From assembly GCA_903912525.1 (NCBI GenBank), contig CAIWHK010000005.1, positions 1 to 35,687 on the forward strand: a stretch of DNA of 35,687 bases, written 5' to 3'. This document shows positions 1-6,878 of the stretch, piece by piece. A program made the position numbers and the translations under genes. Source of the stretch: an uncultured bacterium. Lineage in GTDB: Bacteria > Krumholzibacteriota > Krumholzibacteriia > LZORAL124-64-63. The notes beneath the pieces are model-generated. The model saw nothing but the letters and a program-made list of their open reading frames with translations, was not told the origin of the DNA and did not search any database. The first letter of the stretch is position 1. Every line of letters starts with the position of its first letter.

Positions 1-260
1 CCGGCGGGCCCCACTTGCCGCCGCAGCCAGCGGGCCGGCCCGCCGATGCCGCAGCCGAGGTCCAGCACGCGCGCGCCGGGCGCGACAGCGGCCAGCCGCG
101 CCAGTTCCTCGGTGGCGGCGCGCCCGCCGGGATGGAACTCGTCGCCGCGGGCCAGCGCGTCGTCCTCGCGGCCGCCGCAGGCGGACAGCAGCGCCTCGAG
201 CCGCTCGAGCAGCCCTTCGCGCCCGTAGTGCGCCTGCAGGTCGGGGCGTGGCTCGATCAC
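1..260 (-). CDS. SAM-dependent methyltransferase, C-terminally truncated by window edge
   Basis: The minus strand encodes about 86 residues before the window ends. The class I SAM-binding motif I, VLDLGCGIGGPARWL, is at about residues 67-81, preceded by FHPGG and a helical stretch. This glycine-rich loop binds S-adenosylmethionine, so the gene is a Rossmann-fold methyltransferase; the substrate cannot be told because the rest lies outside the window. The start is GTG at 260-258, whose last two bases fall in the TGA stop of the DinB-like gene (GTGA overlap), implying translational coupling. Another GTG one codon upstream is equally possible. It is the last visible gene of the arfB-dinB operon. 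Confidence 0.8.
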   Translation of the reverse strand, partial: MIEPRPDLQAHYGREGLLERLEALLSACGGREDDALARGDEFHPGGRAATEELARLAAVAPGARVLDLGCGIGGPARWLRRQVGPA

Positions 261-769
261 CACTGCCCCGCATATCGCGAGTCATACGGAACGATCTCGC
301 CCTGCAGCCGCAGCCAGTGCCAACGGGCCAATTGCCGAAGGTGGAGCACATCGTGCGCGCACCACGAAGCCAGCAGGTCGCCGGCGCGGAATTCGCCCAG
401 CGTCGCGTGCGTGTACGTCGCAGCCCAGTCGGGGTGCGACAGGCCATGCAGCCACTCCAGCGAACGCCGCCTCTCGAGCGCGAAGGCCTCCAGGGTGGGA
501 CCGAGTTCGCGGCCCGCATAGTCGCGCGCGACCACCCAGCCGGGCGGATCGATCGGCGGCCAGTTCTCGCCCGGGCGGTGCAGCGTGATGTCCAGGCGAA
601 CGCGGAAGTCCTCGCGCTCCTCGTCCAGCAGGTGGCAGGCTATCTCCAGCGCCGACCACTGCCCGGCGGCGGGCCGCCACGCGGCCTCGACCGTGTCCAG
701 GCCGGTGGTCGCGCCGGCCAGCGCGGTGGCCCCGGCCTCGAGCCGACCGATCATCGTCGCGAGATCCAT
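257..769 (-). CDS. DinB/YfiT-superfamily metalloprotein
   Basis: A 170-residue four-helix-bundle protein of the DinB/YfiT superfamily. These proteins carry a three-histidine metal site and often act as thiol-dependent transferases. The likely ligands are visible: His46 in EIACHLLDE, then His139 and His143 in the HxxxH of SWCAHDVLHLRQL. I chose ATG at 769 because AAGGA lies 6 nt upstream. A GTG at 784, overlapping the arfB stop, would add five residues but has no such site. The gene sits between arfB and a methyltransferase with almost no spacing, so the three are probably co-transcribed. The substrate is unknown. Confidence 0.8.
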   Translation of the reverse strand: MDLATMIGRLEAGATALAGATTGLDTVEAAWRPAAGQWSALEIACHLLDEEREDFRVRLDITLHRPGENWPPIDPPGWVVARDYAGRELGPTLEAFALERRRSLEWLHGLSHPDWAATYTHATLGEFRAGDLLASWCAHDVLHLRQLARWHWLRLQGEIVPYDSRYAGQW

Positions 770-780
770 GGGAAGTCCTT

Positions 781-1212
781 TCACTCGTCCCCGCGGGCAC
801 GGCCACGGGTACGCTTGACGGCGGCGCGCTGCTTCTTCTCGTCCAGCCGTTTTTCCTTCGAGGCCCGCGTCGGGCGCGTCGCGCGCCGCGGCTTGGGCGG
901 CACCAGCGCCTGCCTGACCAGCGCGGCCAGCCGCTGCGCCACCTCGTCGCGGTTGCGCCGCTGGCTGCGGTGCGTGTCGCAGGCCAGGATGAGGTCGCCC
1001 TCGGTGGTCAGGCGCGAGGCCAGCGCCGCCAGCACGCGCTGCCGCGGCACCTCGCCCAGGGCCACGCTGGCCACGACGTTCCAGCGCAGCTGCACCCGCG
1101 TGTCGGACGTGTTGACATGCTGGCCGCCCGGCCCCGACGCGCGCGTGGCCGTGAATTCCAGTTCCGCCGCCGGGATGGTTACCCGCGCGTTGATCATCAG
1201 GTCGTCCGCCAC
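781..1212 (-). CDS. arfB: Alternative ribosome-rescue factor ArfB (YaeJ-type peptidyl-tRNA hydrolase)
   Basis: 143 residues carrying the release-factor catalytic loop SGPGGQHVN, with GGQ at residues 29-31. The tail is basic, with PRRATRPTRASKEKRL followed by Lys/Arg-rich sequence. That is the layout of ArfB/YaeJ: a GGQ domain without codon-recognition domains, plus a tail that enters the empty mRNA channel of stalled ribosomes so the GGQ can hydrolyse peptidyl-tRNA. Length matches the family (about 140). I chose GTG at 1212 because GGAGG lies 7 nt upstream; ATG at 1197 is the alternative. Longer upstream extension is Gly/Pro-rich and unlike the family. First gene of a minus-strand operon. Confidence 0.92.
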   Translation of the reverse strand: MADDLMINARVTIPAAELEFTATRASGPGGQHVNTSDTRVQLRWNVVASVALGEVPRQRVLAALASRLTTEGDLILACDTHRSQRRNRDEVAQRLAALVRQALVPPKPRRATRPTRASKEKRLDEKKQRAAVKRTRGRARGDE

Positions 1213-1342
1213 CGCTCCGCCTCCGGGGCGCGCCCCCGCGCCCACCTTCGTCCCCGGGTTGCCCGCAACCGGCCCGTGCGCCACCTTGCCTCGCACATTA
1301 TCATGGCGTCAGCGCCGCCGGCGCGCCACCAGGAGGTTCCCC

Positions 1343-1690
1343 ATGCTCATCCGCAAGCTGGCCGACGTGCCTTCCGCGCCCACCCACATGGACGGCGCCC
1401 GCGACGTCACCAAGCAGCTGGTCGTCGGCACCGCCGACGGCGCCCCCAACTTCGCGTTCCGGGTGTTCACCATCGCGCCGGGCGGGCACTCGCCCCACCA
1501 CACGCACGATGTCGAGCACGTGAACTACATCATCAGCGGCCAGGGCGCGCTCGTCGACGCCGAGGGGCGCCTGAACCCTCTCGGACCGGGCGACTTCGCC
1601 TTCGTGGCCCCCCAGGATGTCCACCAGTTCCGCAATACGGGGCCCGAGCCGTTCGTGTTCATCTGCGCCGTGCCGAAGGCCTACGAATAA
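1343..1690 (+). CDS. Small cupin-domain protein
   Basis: A 115-residue single-domain cupin. Motif 1 reads PGGHSPHHTHDVEHVNYIISG, with candidate metal ligands His53, His55 and His59. Motif 2 reads GDFAFVAPQDVHQFRN, with His94. The spacing fits a mononuclear metal-binding beta-barrel. Such stand-alone cupins range from isomerases and dioxygenases to sugar-binding or sensory proteins, and the sequence does not decide which. The ATG has AGGAGG 6 nt upstream. It is divergent from the arfB operon and 112 bp before the sigma-factor gene. Monocistronic as far as can be seen. Confidence 0.88.
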   Translation: MLIRKLADVPSAPTHMDGARDVTKQLVVGTADGAPNFAFRVFTIAPGGHSPHHTHDVEHVNYIISGQGALVDAEGRLNPLGPGDFAFVAPQDVHQFRNTGPEPFVFICAVPKAYE

Positions 1691-1715
1691 CCAACTCATT
1701 GTGGCATAACGACCT

Positions 1716-1745
1716 GAGACAAGCGCCGGCCGGGTGTGCTATGAT
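1716..1745 (+). promoter_or_regulatory. Candidate sigma-70-type promoter of the sigma-factor gene
   Basis: A TATGAT -10 box at 1740-1745 is preceded by TGC, an extended -10 pattern. GAGACA at 1716-1721 matches four of six -35 positions with an 18-bp spacer. It would give a leader of roughly 50 nt before the sigma-factor start at 1803. This is pattern matching only. Confidence 0.4.
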
Positions 1746-1802
1746 CATGGCCGGGATGGCGCACTGAAAATGCTGGAAACACTCAATTAGGGTGCGGCCA
1801 AA

Positions 1803-2606
1803 ATGATGCGACGGGGCCTTTCCAAATGGATCCGGGGACCGGAGGCGGTCCCGGGGCCCGCGCCCGACGCGGCGATGGGAAGCGCCGGCACGCCTGCCTC
1901 CGACCTGGAACTGGAAAAGCGCTGGCTGCAGCTGGTCGCGATCGATACGGAGCAGTTCCGGGCCCTCTATGACAAGTACCATGACCCGTTGTTCCGCTTC
2001 ATCGCGCACCACGTCAGCGACGCCGAGACGGTGCAGGACCTGACCCAGGACGTGTTCATCCACGCGCTGGAGCACCTGGACCGCTATTCGTGGCAGGGCT
2101 ACTCGTTCGGGGCCTGGCTGTTCCACATCGCCCGGCGGCAGGTGCTGCCGCACTACTGGCGATCGCAGGTCCGGCACCCGGACCACGCGGTGGCGGGCAA
2201 CGAGGCCGTCGCCGACGCGAGCGCCGACCAGGCCGGCGACCTGGAGCGCGAGCAGCTGCGGGGACGCGTGCGCGCGTTGATGGCGCGCTTCCCGGACGAA
2301 CGGTACGACGTGTTCGTGCTGCGCGTGTTCATGGAGTGGTCGGAACAGGATACCGCGCTGGCGATGGGCATGAAGCCCAAGACCGTGCGCTCGCACCTGG
2401 CGCGGGGCCGCGCCCAGCTGGCCGAATGGCTGGGCAAGGAAGCGGCCCTGACCGATGACGAGCGCCGCGCCCTGGGCCGGGCGCAGGCCGCCGAGCGGGG
2501 CCTGGACCTGGTCCCGTCGCCGCGAGGGCAGCGCAATCGTCCGCAGGATGCCGATGGGCATATGGGTGGGGATAGCGATGTCGAGGGGGGTGATGACGAT
2601 GACTGA
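1803..2606 (+). CDS. ECF-type RNA polymerase sigma factor with acidic C-terminal extension
   Basis: 267 residues. Region 2 spans about 51-120, including DLTQDVFIHALEHLDRY and GAWLFHIARRQVLPHYWR, the helices that bind core polymerase and the -10 element. Region 4 spans about 155-210, with the HTH EQDTALAMGMKPKTVRSHLARGR for the -35 element. Sigma regions 1 and 3 are absent, as in ECF sigmas. Unusual features are a 40-residue low-complexity N-terminus and a roughly 57-residue C-terminal tail ending EGGDDDD; most ECF sigmas stop soon after region 4. The gene ends inside the next gene, which encodes a membrane protein, the usual arrangement for a sigma and its regulator. Its regulon is unknown. 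Confidence 0.9.
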   Translation: MMRRGLSKWIRGPEAVPGPAPDAAMGSAGTPASDLELEKRWLQLVAIDTEQFRALYDKYHDPLFRFIAHHVSDAETVQDLTQDVFIHALEHLDRYSWQGYSFGAWLFHIARRQVLPHYWRSQVRHPDHAVAGNEAVADASADQAGDLEREQLRGRVRALMARFPDERYDVFVLRVFMEWSEQDTALAMGMKPKTVRSHLARGRAQLAEWLGKEAALTDDERRALGRAQAAERGLDLVPSPRGQRNRPQDADGHMGGDSDVEGGDDDD

Positions 2607-3321
2607 CCCGCTGGACAAACTGCTGCGCGATGCGGCCGGCGCCACGCCGGACCCCGGTCCTTCACGTCATTTCATACGCGCGGGCCTGGCGCCGGAACTG
2701 GCGCGACGCCGGCGGGGCGAGAGGCGCGCGCGGGTGAGGCTGACGCTGGCGATGGCGGCGGCGTTGGTGGTCATCATGTGCGGGCAGTTGGGGAGCGAGG
2801 ATTTCCAGACCATCCTTGAGACCAGGATCAAAGGTGGCAGGACGTGGCTGGTTTACCGGCAGGGAATCGGCGACAGCGAAGTCTGGACCCGCCCCGCCGG
2901 CCAATACGGCCACATCGTCGAGAAAGACGCGGTGGAACTGCTCCAGCAGCACGCCGCGAACCAGGGCATCATCGTCGGCCTCCAAGGGTATGCTCTCGGC
3001 GGCGACACGTGGTTCATCATCCAGCAGGACTTTCTGGTCAACGGAGCATACGTCCTGTCCGGCGACGGCGCCGAAGGCCAGGGCGAGAAGATCCCCGAGG
3101 GAATCAGGGCGTACATGCGCGCCGGCGATCTGCAGAACCCGATCAGGTTGATGGAAATCAGCCACAGTCGCGATCCGGACTACTCGCTCCCGATGACGTG
3201 GAACGGACTCGAATGGGACGTCAATGCCTGGCGCATCACGCTGCCGGGGATGCCTGAAATCATCTACTTCACCGGTCTTCGCCATGACGGCGTGCGGTCG
3301 AAGGACGGGGATCCTTTCTGA
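2599..3321 (+). CDS. Single-pass membrane protein, possible anti-sigma factor
   Basis: 240 residues. The cytoplasmic N-terminus ends in an Arg-rich stretch (about residues 36-47), followed by one membrane segment (about 48-62, LTLAMAAALVVIMC) and a soluble C-terminal domain of about 175 residues with no motif I recognise. Position and topology suggest an anti-sigma factor or sensor for the preceding sigma. However, the zinc-binding HxxxCxxC signature of ZAS-type anti-sigma factors is absent, so this is inference. ATG at 2599 has a G-rich site at 2584-2590 with 8-nt spacing and overlaps the sigma gene by 8 bp; ATG at 2593 is possible. A hairpin follows the stop. Confidence 0.65.
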   Translation: MTDPLDKLLRDAAGATPDPGPSRHFIRAGLAPELARRRRGERRARVRLTLAMAAALVVIMCGQLGSEDFQTILETRIKGGRTWLVYRQGIGDSEVWTRPAGQYGHIVEKDAVELLQQHAANQGIIVGLQGYALGGDTWFIIQQDFLVNGAYVLSGDGAEGQGEKIPEGIRAYMRAGDLQNPIRLMEISHSRDPDYSLPMTWNGLEWDVNAWRITLPGMPEIIYFTGLRHDGVRSKDGDPF

Positions 3322-3366
3322 CGGGCATGCGAACGGCCGAATTGCGCCCGCATGCCCGCAGTCTTT
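3322..3366. terminator. Hairpin terminator between convergent genes
   Basis: A perfect 10-bp inverted repeat, CGGGCATGCG at 3322-3331 and CGCATGCCCG at 3349-3358, is followed by CAGTCTTT on the plus strand. It sits directly after the membrane-protein stop and just before the 3' end of the convergent peptide gene (3368), so it may end both transcripts. Confidence 0.65.
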
Positions 3367-3367
3367 G

Positions 3368-3538
3368 CTAGCCGTTCAACACCCAATGCACGCTGGTTAC
3401 ATTGACGACCTTGCCGGGCACCGGACTTACTCCATCACTATCCTGAATCGGCTCGACACAGCCACATTCACAGAGCACTGGCGGCTCGGTCGGCTCCGGT
3501 TTGTCCGGGTCAATAGGATCATTGAGTTCGCGAAACAT
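3368..3538 (-). CDS. Candidate RiPP precursor peptide, 56 residues, CECGC motif
   Basis: A 56-residue ORF starting 45 nt after the stop of a radical SAM/SPASM gene on the same strand. The start ATG has a near-ideal GAGGAGG with 6-nt spacing, which supports translation. The peptide has an acidic Pro-rich N-terminal half (MFRELNDPIDPDKPEPTEPP), a tight cluster of three cysteines (C23, C25, C27 in VLCECGC), and a C-terminal stretch VVNVTSVHWVLNG. This layout, a leader-like region plus a Cys-bearing core beside a radical SAM maturase, is that of ribosomally made, post-translationally modified peptides. I do not recognise its family. An extension to an upstream codon at 3577 lacks a ribosome site. 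No protease or exporter gene lies beside it. Confidence 0.7.
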   Translation of the reverse strand: MFRELNDPIDPDKPEPTEPPVLCECGCVEPIQDSDGVSPVPGKVVNVTSVHWVLNG

Positions 3539-3583
3539 CACGCACCTCCTCGTCTTTGCTGCCTGAGCGGGGACCATCTGAGA

Positions 3584-5086
3584 TCACATCATCTTCGTGG
3601 CTTCCAACCACGACCTCATCCCGGGCGGTTGCAAAAATGCGCGCGCCACGAGCCTGAGTTGTTGTTCCCGGGATCGGCGATACGTTTCGCACATTTCGGG
3701 ATGGATTGTCGAGGATCCCCCGCCGCCACCGGCAGACGCCTGCGAGGCGAAGCAAAGCCCGCAACCGCGCACCGCCCAGCACTGCGCGCACCGCTCACTC
3801 ACCGCGGCGTTGAAATCCTCCTGAAGGCTTCGCACCCGCTGTGAATCGATGCCGGTCGCGACATTGCCGATCGGCATCACGTCGCCGGTGCGCTCGCAGG
3901 GATGCAGCGATCCGTCCGGCATCACGTGCAGCTTGCGTCGGCCCGGCCGGCAGTTGCCGCCCGGCGTCCGCACTGGACCCAGTGGTGAGCGATCGCGGTG
4001 ATGCCAGCGGATGAGCACCGGCTCGCAGAGCGCGGCGGCCACCGGCCCCGCCTCGTGCCGTTTGCTGGCTGCCATCGCCGTGAGGTAGCGGTCCTCTTCC
4101 GCCGCCAGCGCCACAGCCAGCTCCTGATGCTCTCCGCGCGTGGCCGGCCAGTCGTGCCCGCGCAGGTCAGCACGGCTGACGCGCAGGCGCGGCCGACGCG
4201 TGACGCCGTGGCGGCGAAACGGCGGGAAGTCGGCGAAGTACGCGGCGACCGCGGCAACGTCGACCGGCGGCGCCAGGGTCACCATGAGCGAGAGGCGGTC
4301 GGCCGCCGACGGGTCGCGGTCGAGCAGGCGGTGGAGACCGGCCTCGATCCGCGCGTGCGTGGGCCGGCCGCCGGCATCCACACGGTGGCGGTCGTGCTCG
4401 GATGCCGGCCCGTCCAGGCTCACCTGCAGGAACATGCGCTCGCGCACGGCCAGGACGATGATGCGGTCGTCCAGCAGCACGCCGTTCGAGTCGAGGGAGA
4501 ACTGCACCGCCGCGCCCCGCGGGTGCGCGCGCGCCGCCGCGACGACGGCGCTGATCAGTTCCGGCTCGAGCAGCGCTTCGCCGCCGTAGAACGAGATTAC
4601 GGGCGGTTCGTTGGGCCATGCCCGGTCCAGGAAGTACGCGACCGCGGCGAGCGCCGTCGCGACCGGCATGCTGCGCTCGCCGTGCCCGCGCACCCAGCCC
4701 AGGTCCGCAGCGTGCAGGCAGTAGCGGCAGCGCAGGTTGCAGCGCTCGGTGACCGTCAGCACCAAGTGCTGGAGGTCGCGGTCGCAGGCGCCGGCGGCGG
4801 CCGTCTCTTCAGGCGGCGGCACCAGGCGTGGCCGCTGCGCCTGGAAAAGGCCGCGCTCACTTCGCCCGCGCTCGATGGCGAAGAAGGCCGCGCGGACGGA
4901 CAGCGCACCGAATTGCGGCGACAGTTCGGCGACGATCTCCCGGCGGGTCCGCGGTCCGTACAGCGGGAGCACCGCCGCGAGCACCGGCTCTACTTCCACC
5001 AGCCCGTTCGTGTGGACGTCATAGACGATAGGTCGACCGTCGAGGTCGAAGACGTGGCAGAAGGGGGCGAGCGGGCTACGCTTCAT
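3584..5086 (-). CDS. Radical SAM/SPASM peptide-maturase-like enzyme
   Basis: 500 residues. An N-terminal domain (about 8-90, with VYDVHTNGLVEVEP and REIVAEL) resembles the leader-binding, PqqD-like domains of peptide maturases. The radical SAM core follows: CNLRCRYC gives the [4Fe-4S] ligands C116, C120 and C123, and YGGE lies at 167-170. The C-terminal SPASM region has seven Cys (C379, C397, C433, C436, C442, C445, C466), with CAQCWAVRGCGLC typical of auxiliary cluster ligands. Such enzymes install C-C or thioether links in peptides, and a candidate substrate peptide follows 45 nt downstream. I chose ATG at 5086; in-frame ATGs at 5101 and 5140 are possible because none has a clear ribosome site. 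Confidence 0.85.
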   Translation of the reverse strand: MKRSPLAPFCHVFDLDGRPIVYDVHTNGLVEVEPVLAAVLPLYGPRTRREIVAELSPQFGALSVRAAFFAIERGRSERGLFQAQRPRLVPPPEETAAAGACDRDLQHLVLTVTERCNLRCRYCLHAADLGWVRGHGERSMPVATALAAVAYFLDRAWPNEPPVISFYGGEALLEPELISAVVAAARAHPRGAAVQFSLDSNGVLLDDRIIVLAVRERMFLQVSLDGPASEHDRHRVDAGGRPTHARIEAGLHRLLDRDPSAADRLSLMVTLAPPVDVAAVAAYFADFPPFRRHGVTRRPRLRVSRADLRGHDWPATRGEHQELAVALAAEEDRYLTAMAASKRHEAGPVAAALCEPVLIRWHHRDRSPLGPVRTPGGNCRPGRRKLHVMPDGSLHPCERTGDVMPIGNVATGIDSQRVRSLQEDFNAAVSERCAQCWAVRGCGLCFASQASAGGGGGSSTIHPEMCETYRRSREQQLRLVARAFLQPPGMRSWLEATKMM

Positions 5087-5150
5087 GGCTGCGGATCCCA
5101 TCGTCGGGGTTGGGCTGTCCCCATCGTTCCGCGTCCACATGTACCCGGAC

Positions 5151-5173
5151 ACCGTTCCGTCATGCGGAACGGT
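5151..5173. promoter_or_regulatory. 9-5-9 inverted repeat between divergent genes, possible operator
   Basis: ACCGTTCCG at 5151-5159 and CGGAACGGT at 5165-5173 form a perfect inverted repeat around a 5-nt centre. A further CGTTCCG half-site is at 5125-5131. The repeat lies 65 bp upstream of the radical SAM start and about 144 bp upstream of the divergent secreted-protein gene. The position and symmetry suit a dimeric regulator, but a transcript hairpin is an alternative. Confidence 0.45.
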
Positions 5174-5316
5174 CCCAACATTCCCTTGAATTCGGCTTTT
5201 CAACCTGTCACGCTGCCCTGTGGGAACGAACAGCTTGCCGCGCCGGACAGGAACGCCGGCACCGGCAGGCCGCATCCCACACCCATCGCATCCGGACCTT
5301 ATCGCGGGGGATATCC

Positions 5317-5925
5317 ATGAAGTCCAAGTCCATGCTGCTGTGCATCGCCGTGGCCCTGCTGGCGGCGCCGGCCGCGAACGCGGTCGACTACTGGCCCATC
5401 GGCGACGGCATGATCCTCAACTTCGACAACGGCAGCATCCTGTCCACGGCGCTGGGCGCGAACGCCCAGACGGCCTGGTACCACGAGAACCGCGGCGGCG
5501 CCATCACCAGCGTCTGCTACACGGCGCCGATCGATGGCGACGTCTACGTCGTCGGCGGCGCCACCCCGGGCGTGAACGGACCGGTACCCTGGACCCTGCC
5601 CACCCCCTTCAAGTTCCTGGACCTGCCCCTGTACCCGACCAAGACGTGGTCCATCGTGTACGGCGCCGAAGAGGGCGACAAGGCCCCGGCGGCCTGGGTG
5701 CGCGGCCGCTGCAACGAAGCCGGCACGCTGGTGACCGCGTGGGGCAACTTGTATTTCTACGAAGTGACCGTCACCGGCATCCACCCCACCGTCGACGGCA
5801 CCTACTGGGTGAACGACACCTACGGCCCGGTGCGGCTGCCGAGCGGCGCGCGGCTGACCGAGATCGCGCACCCGCTGCCCGACGAGCCGCAGGCGTGGGG
5901 GTCGGTGAAGGCGCTTTTCCGCTGA
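5317..5925 (+). CDS. Secreted protein of unknown function
   Basis: 202 residues with a clear Sec signal peptide (MKSKSMLLCIAVALLAAPAANA, cleavage probable after ANA). The mature part starts VDYWPIGDG and is rich in Gly, Thr and aromatic residues, suggesting a beta-sandwich-like exported protein; only two Cys remain. I recognise no family. The ATG has GGGGG 6 nt upstream. It is divergent from the radical SAM gene and 39 bp upstream of a second exported protein, probably in the same operon. A link to the peptide locus is possible from position alone. Confidence 0.75.
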   Translation: MKSKSMLLCIAVALLAAPAANAVDYWPIGDGMILNFDNGSILSTALGANAQTAWYHENRGGAITSVCYTAPIDGDVYVVGGATPGVNGPVPWTLPTPFKFLDLPLYPTKTWSIVYGAEEGDKAPAAWVRGRCNEAGTLVTAWGNLYFYEVTVTGIHPTVDGTYWVNDTYGPVRLPSGARLTEIAHPLPDEPQAWGSVKALFR

Positions 5926-5964
5926 CATGACGACGGATCCGACGATGATGGGGAGGGCGCGCGC

Positions 5965-6540
5965 GTGAACATCATCGCCCGGTTGGCGTGCGTGCTGGTC
6001 ATCTGCGCGTCCGTCGACGCCGCTGCCGACGAGTTCGCGCAGGCGACGCCGGGCGCGCCGGCAATCCCCTCGTGGTGGTCGATCAGCCTCGGCGGCGGCG
6101 GCGCCAGCGACGGGTACGACCGCGACGTCATGGCCGACGCGGCCCTCATGACCGCGATCAGCGCGCAGAACGGTCCCCACATCATCACCGCCCGCTACAC
6201 CTACCTGGGCAACTGGCGCGACGACGGTGACATCGCACTCCTCTACGAGAGGGCATTCTCGCAGCGACGCTGGCTCGTGTCGGCCGGCTTCGGGCTGGGG
6301 GTGCGCCATGCGACGACTGGTCATTACCTGGCCTACGACAAGTCCTCGGGCAGTTCATCCGACGGCTCGCTCGGCCTGGCCTGGACCATCCAGGCCGCCA
6401 CGCGCAAGCACGCCAACCTGGGCCTCGGCGTCATCGCCTACGGCTCGGTCAATAGCGACGTGACGCTGCTGGGCATGGGGCTGGTGCTGCATGTGGGGCA
6501 GTTCGAGCGGGCTGAACGCGCAGGCGGCGGTCGGCGCTGA
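5965..6540 (+). CDS. Exported outer-membrane-barrel-like protein
   Basis: 191 residues from a GTG start with GGGGAGGG about 8 nt upstream. An N-terminal signal peptide (MNIIARLACVLVICASVDAAA) is followed by alternating strand-like segments: WWSISLGGGGAS, HIITARYTYLG, WLVSAGFGLGVRH, GLAWTIQAATRK, ANLGLGVIAYGSV and TLLGMGLVLHVG. This pattern is typical of a small outer-membrane beta-barrel or a surface protein of that type, though the basic tail after LHVG is not the usual aromatic terminus. No specific family recognised. It follows the secreted protein at 5317 and ends 16 bp before a tandem palindrome array. Confidence 0.7.
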   Translation: MNIIARLACVLVICASVDAAADEFAQATPGAPAIPSWWSISLGGGGASDGYDRDVMADAALMTAISAQNGPHIITARYTYLGNWRDDGDIALLYERAFSQRRWLVSAGFGLGVRHATTGHYLAYDKSSGSSSDGSLGLAWTIQAATRKHANLGLGVIAYGSVNSDVTLLGMGLVLHVGQFERAERAGGGRR

Positions 6541-6556
6541 GGTGCCGGCTCGGCGG

Positions 6557-6688
6557 AGTTGCGCCGGCGCAAGTGGGGCGAATCGGCTGGCGCGACTTGC
6601 GCCGGCGCAAGTCGGGCGGATCGGCCGGCGCAACTTGCGCCGGCGCAAGTCGGGCGGATCGGCCGGCGCAACTTGCGCCGGCGCAAGT
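6557..6688. repeat. Four 18-bp palindromes in a 38-bp-period tandem array
   Basis: The self-complementary 18-mer ACTTGCGCCGGCGCAAGT occurs at 6595-6612, 6633-6650 and 6671-6688, with a one-base variant at 6557-6574. Starts are exactly 38 bp apart. The 20-bp spacers at 6613-6632 and 6651-6670 are identical, and the spacer at 6575-6594 is a diverged version, so this is a tandem duplication of a 38-bp unit. It begins 16 bp after a stop codon. No T-run follows, so it is not a standard intrinsic terminator. The core recurs at 31341, also just after a stop codon. Confidence 0.9.
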
Positions 6689-6878
6689 CTGACGGATCAC
6701 AAGCCGGCAGGCTCACTTCGGGCTGGATCTACGCCGCCATTTCCCGCAGCGCCGTCGTCAATGCAGGTTTGCGCCTGGCCTCCGGAATGTCGACAGACCA
6801 ATTCGCTTATTTCTTTTATTGCGTTTATTTCGTTCACGGAATATCATTGTGGCAGCCTCCAACACCTGGGGAACCACC
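6689..6878. other. Intergenic AT-richer leader upstream of the toxin-antitoxin pair
   Basis: Together with the palindrome array this completes a 338-bp gap without a gene. It turns markedly AT-rich from about 6798 (runs of T and A around 6806-6830), unlike its surroundings. The promoter candidate listed separately lies here. I see no ORF with a ribosome site and no RNA gene. Confidence 0.6.
6819..6847 (+). promoter_or_regulatory. Candidate promoter of the toxin-antitoxin operon
   Basis: TTGCGT at 6819-6824, a 17-bp spacer and TATCAT at 6842-6847 (five of six -10 positions) place a start site about 25 nt before the antitoxin ATG at 6879. The surrounding AT-rich DNA supports it; the -35 match is weak. 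Confidence 0.45.

Noticed and set aside
3998-5320. A 440-codon plus-strand frame opposite the radical SAM gene
   Set aside because: It is a composition shadow of the GC-rich coding strand; the minus strand carries the recognisable cluster motifs.
6557-6688. CRISPR array
   Set aside because: The repeats are short palindromes, the spacers are near-identical rather than unique, and no cas gene is present.
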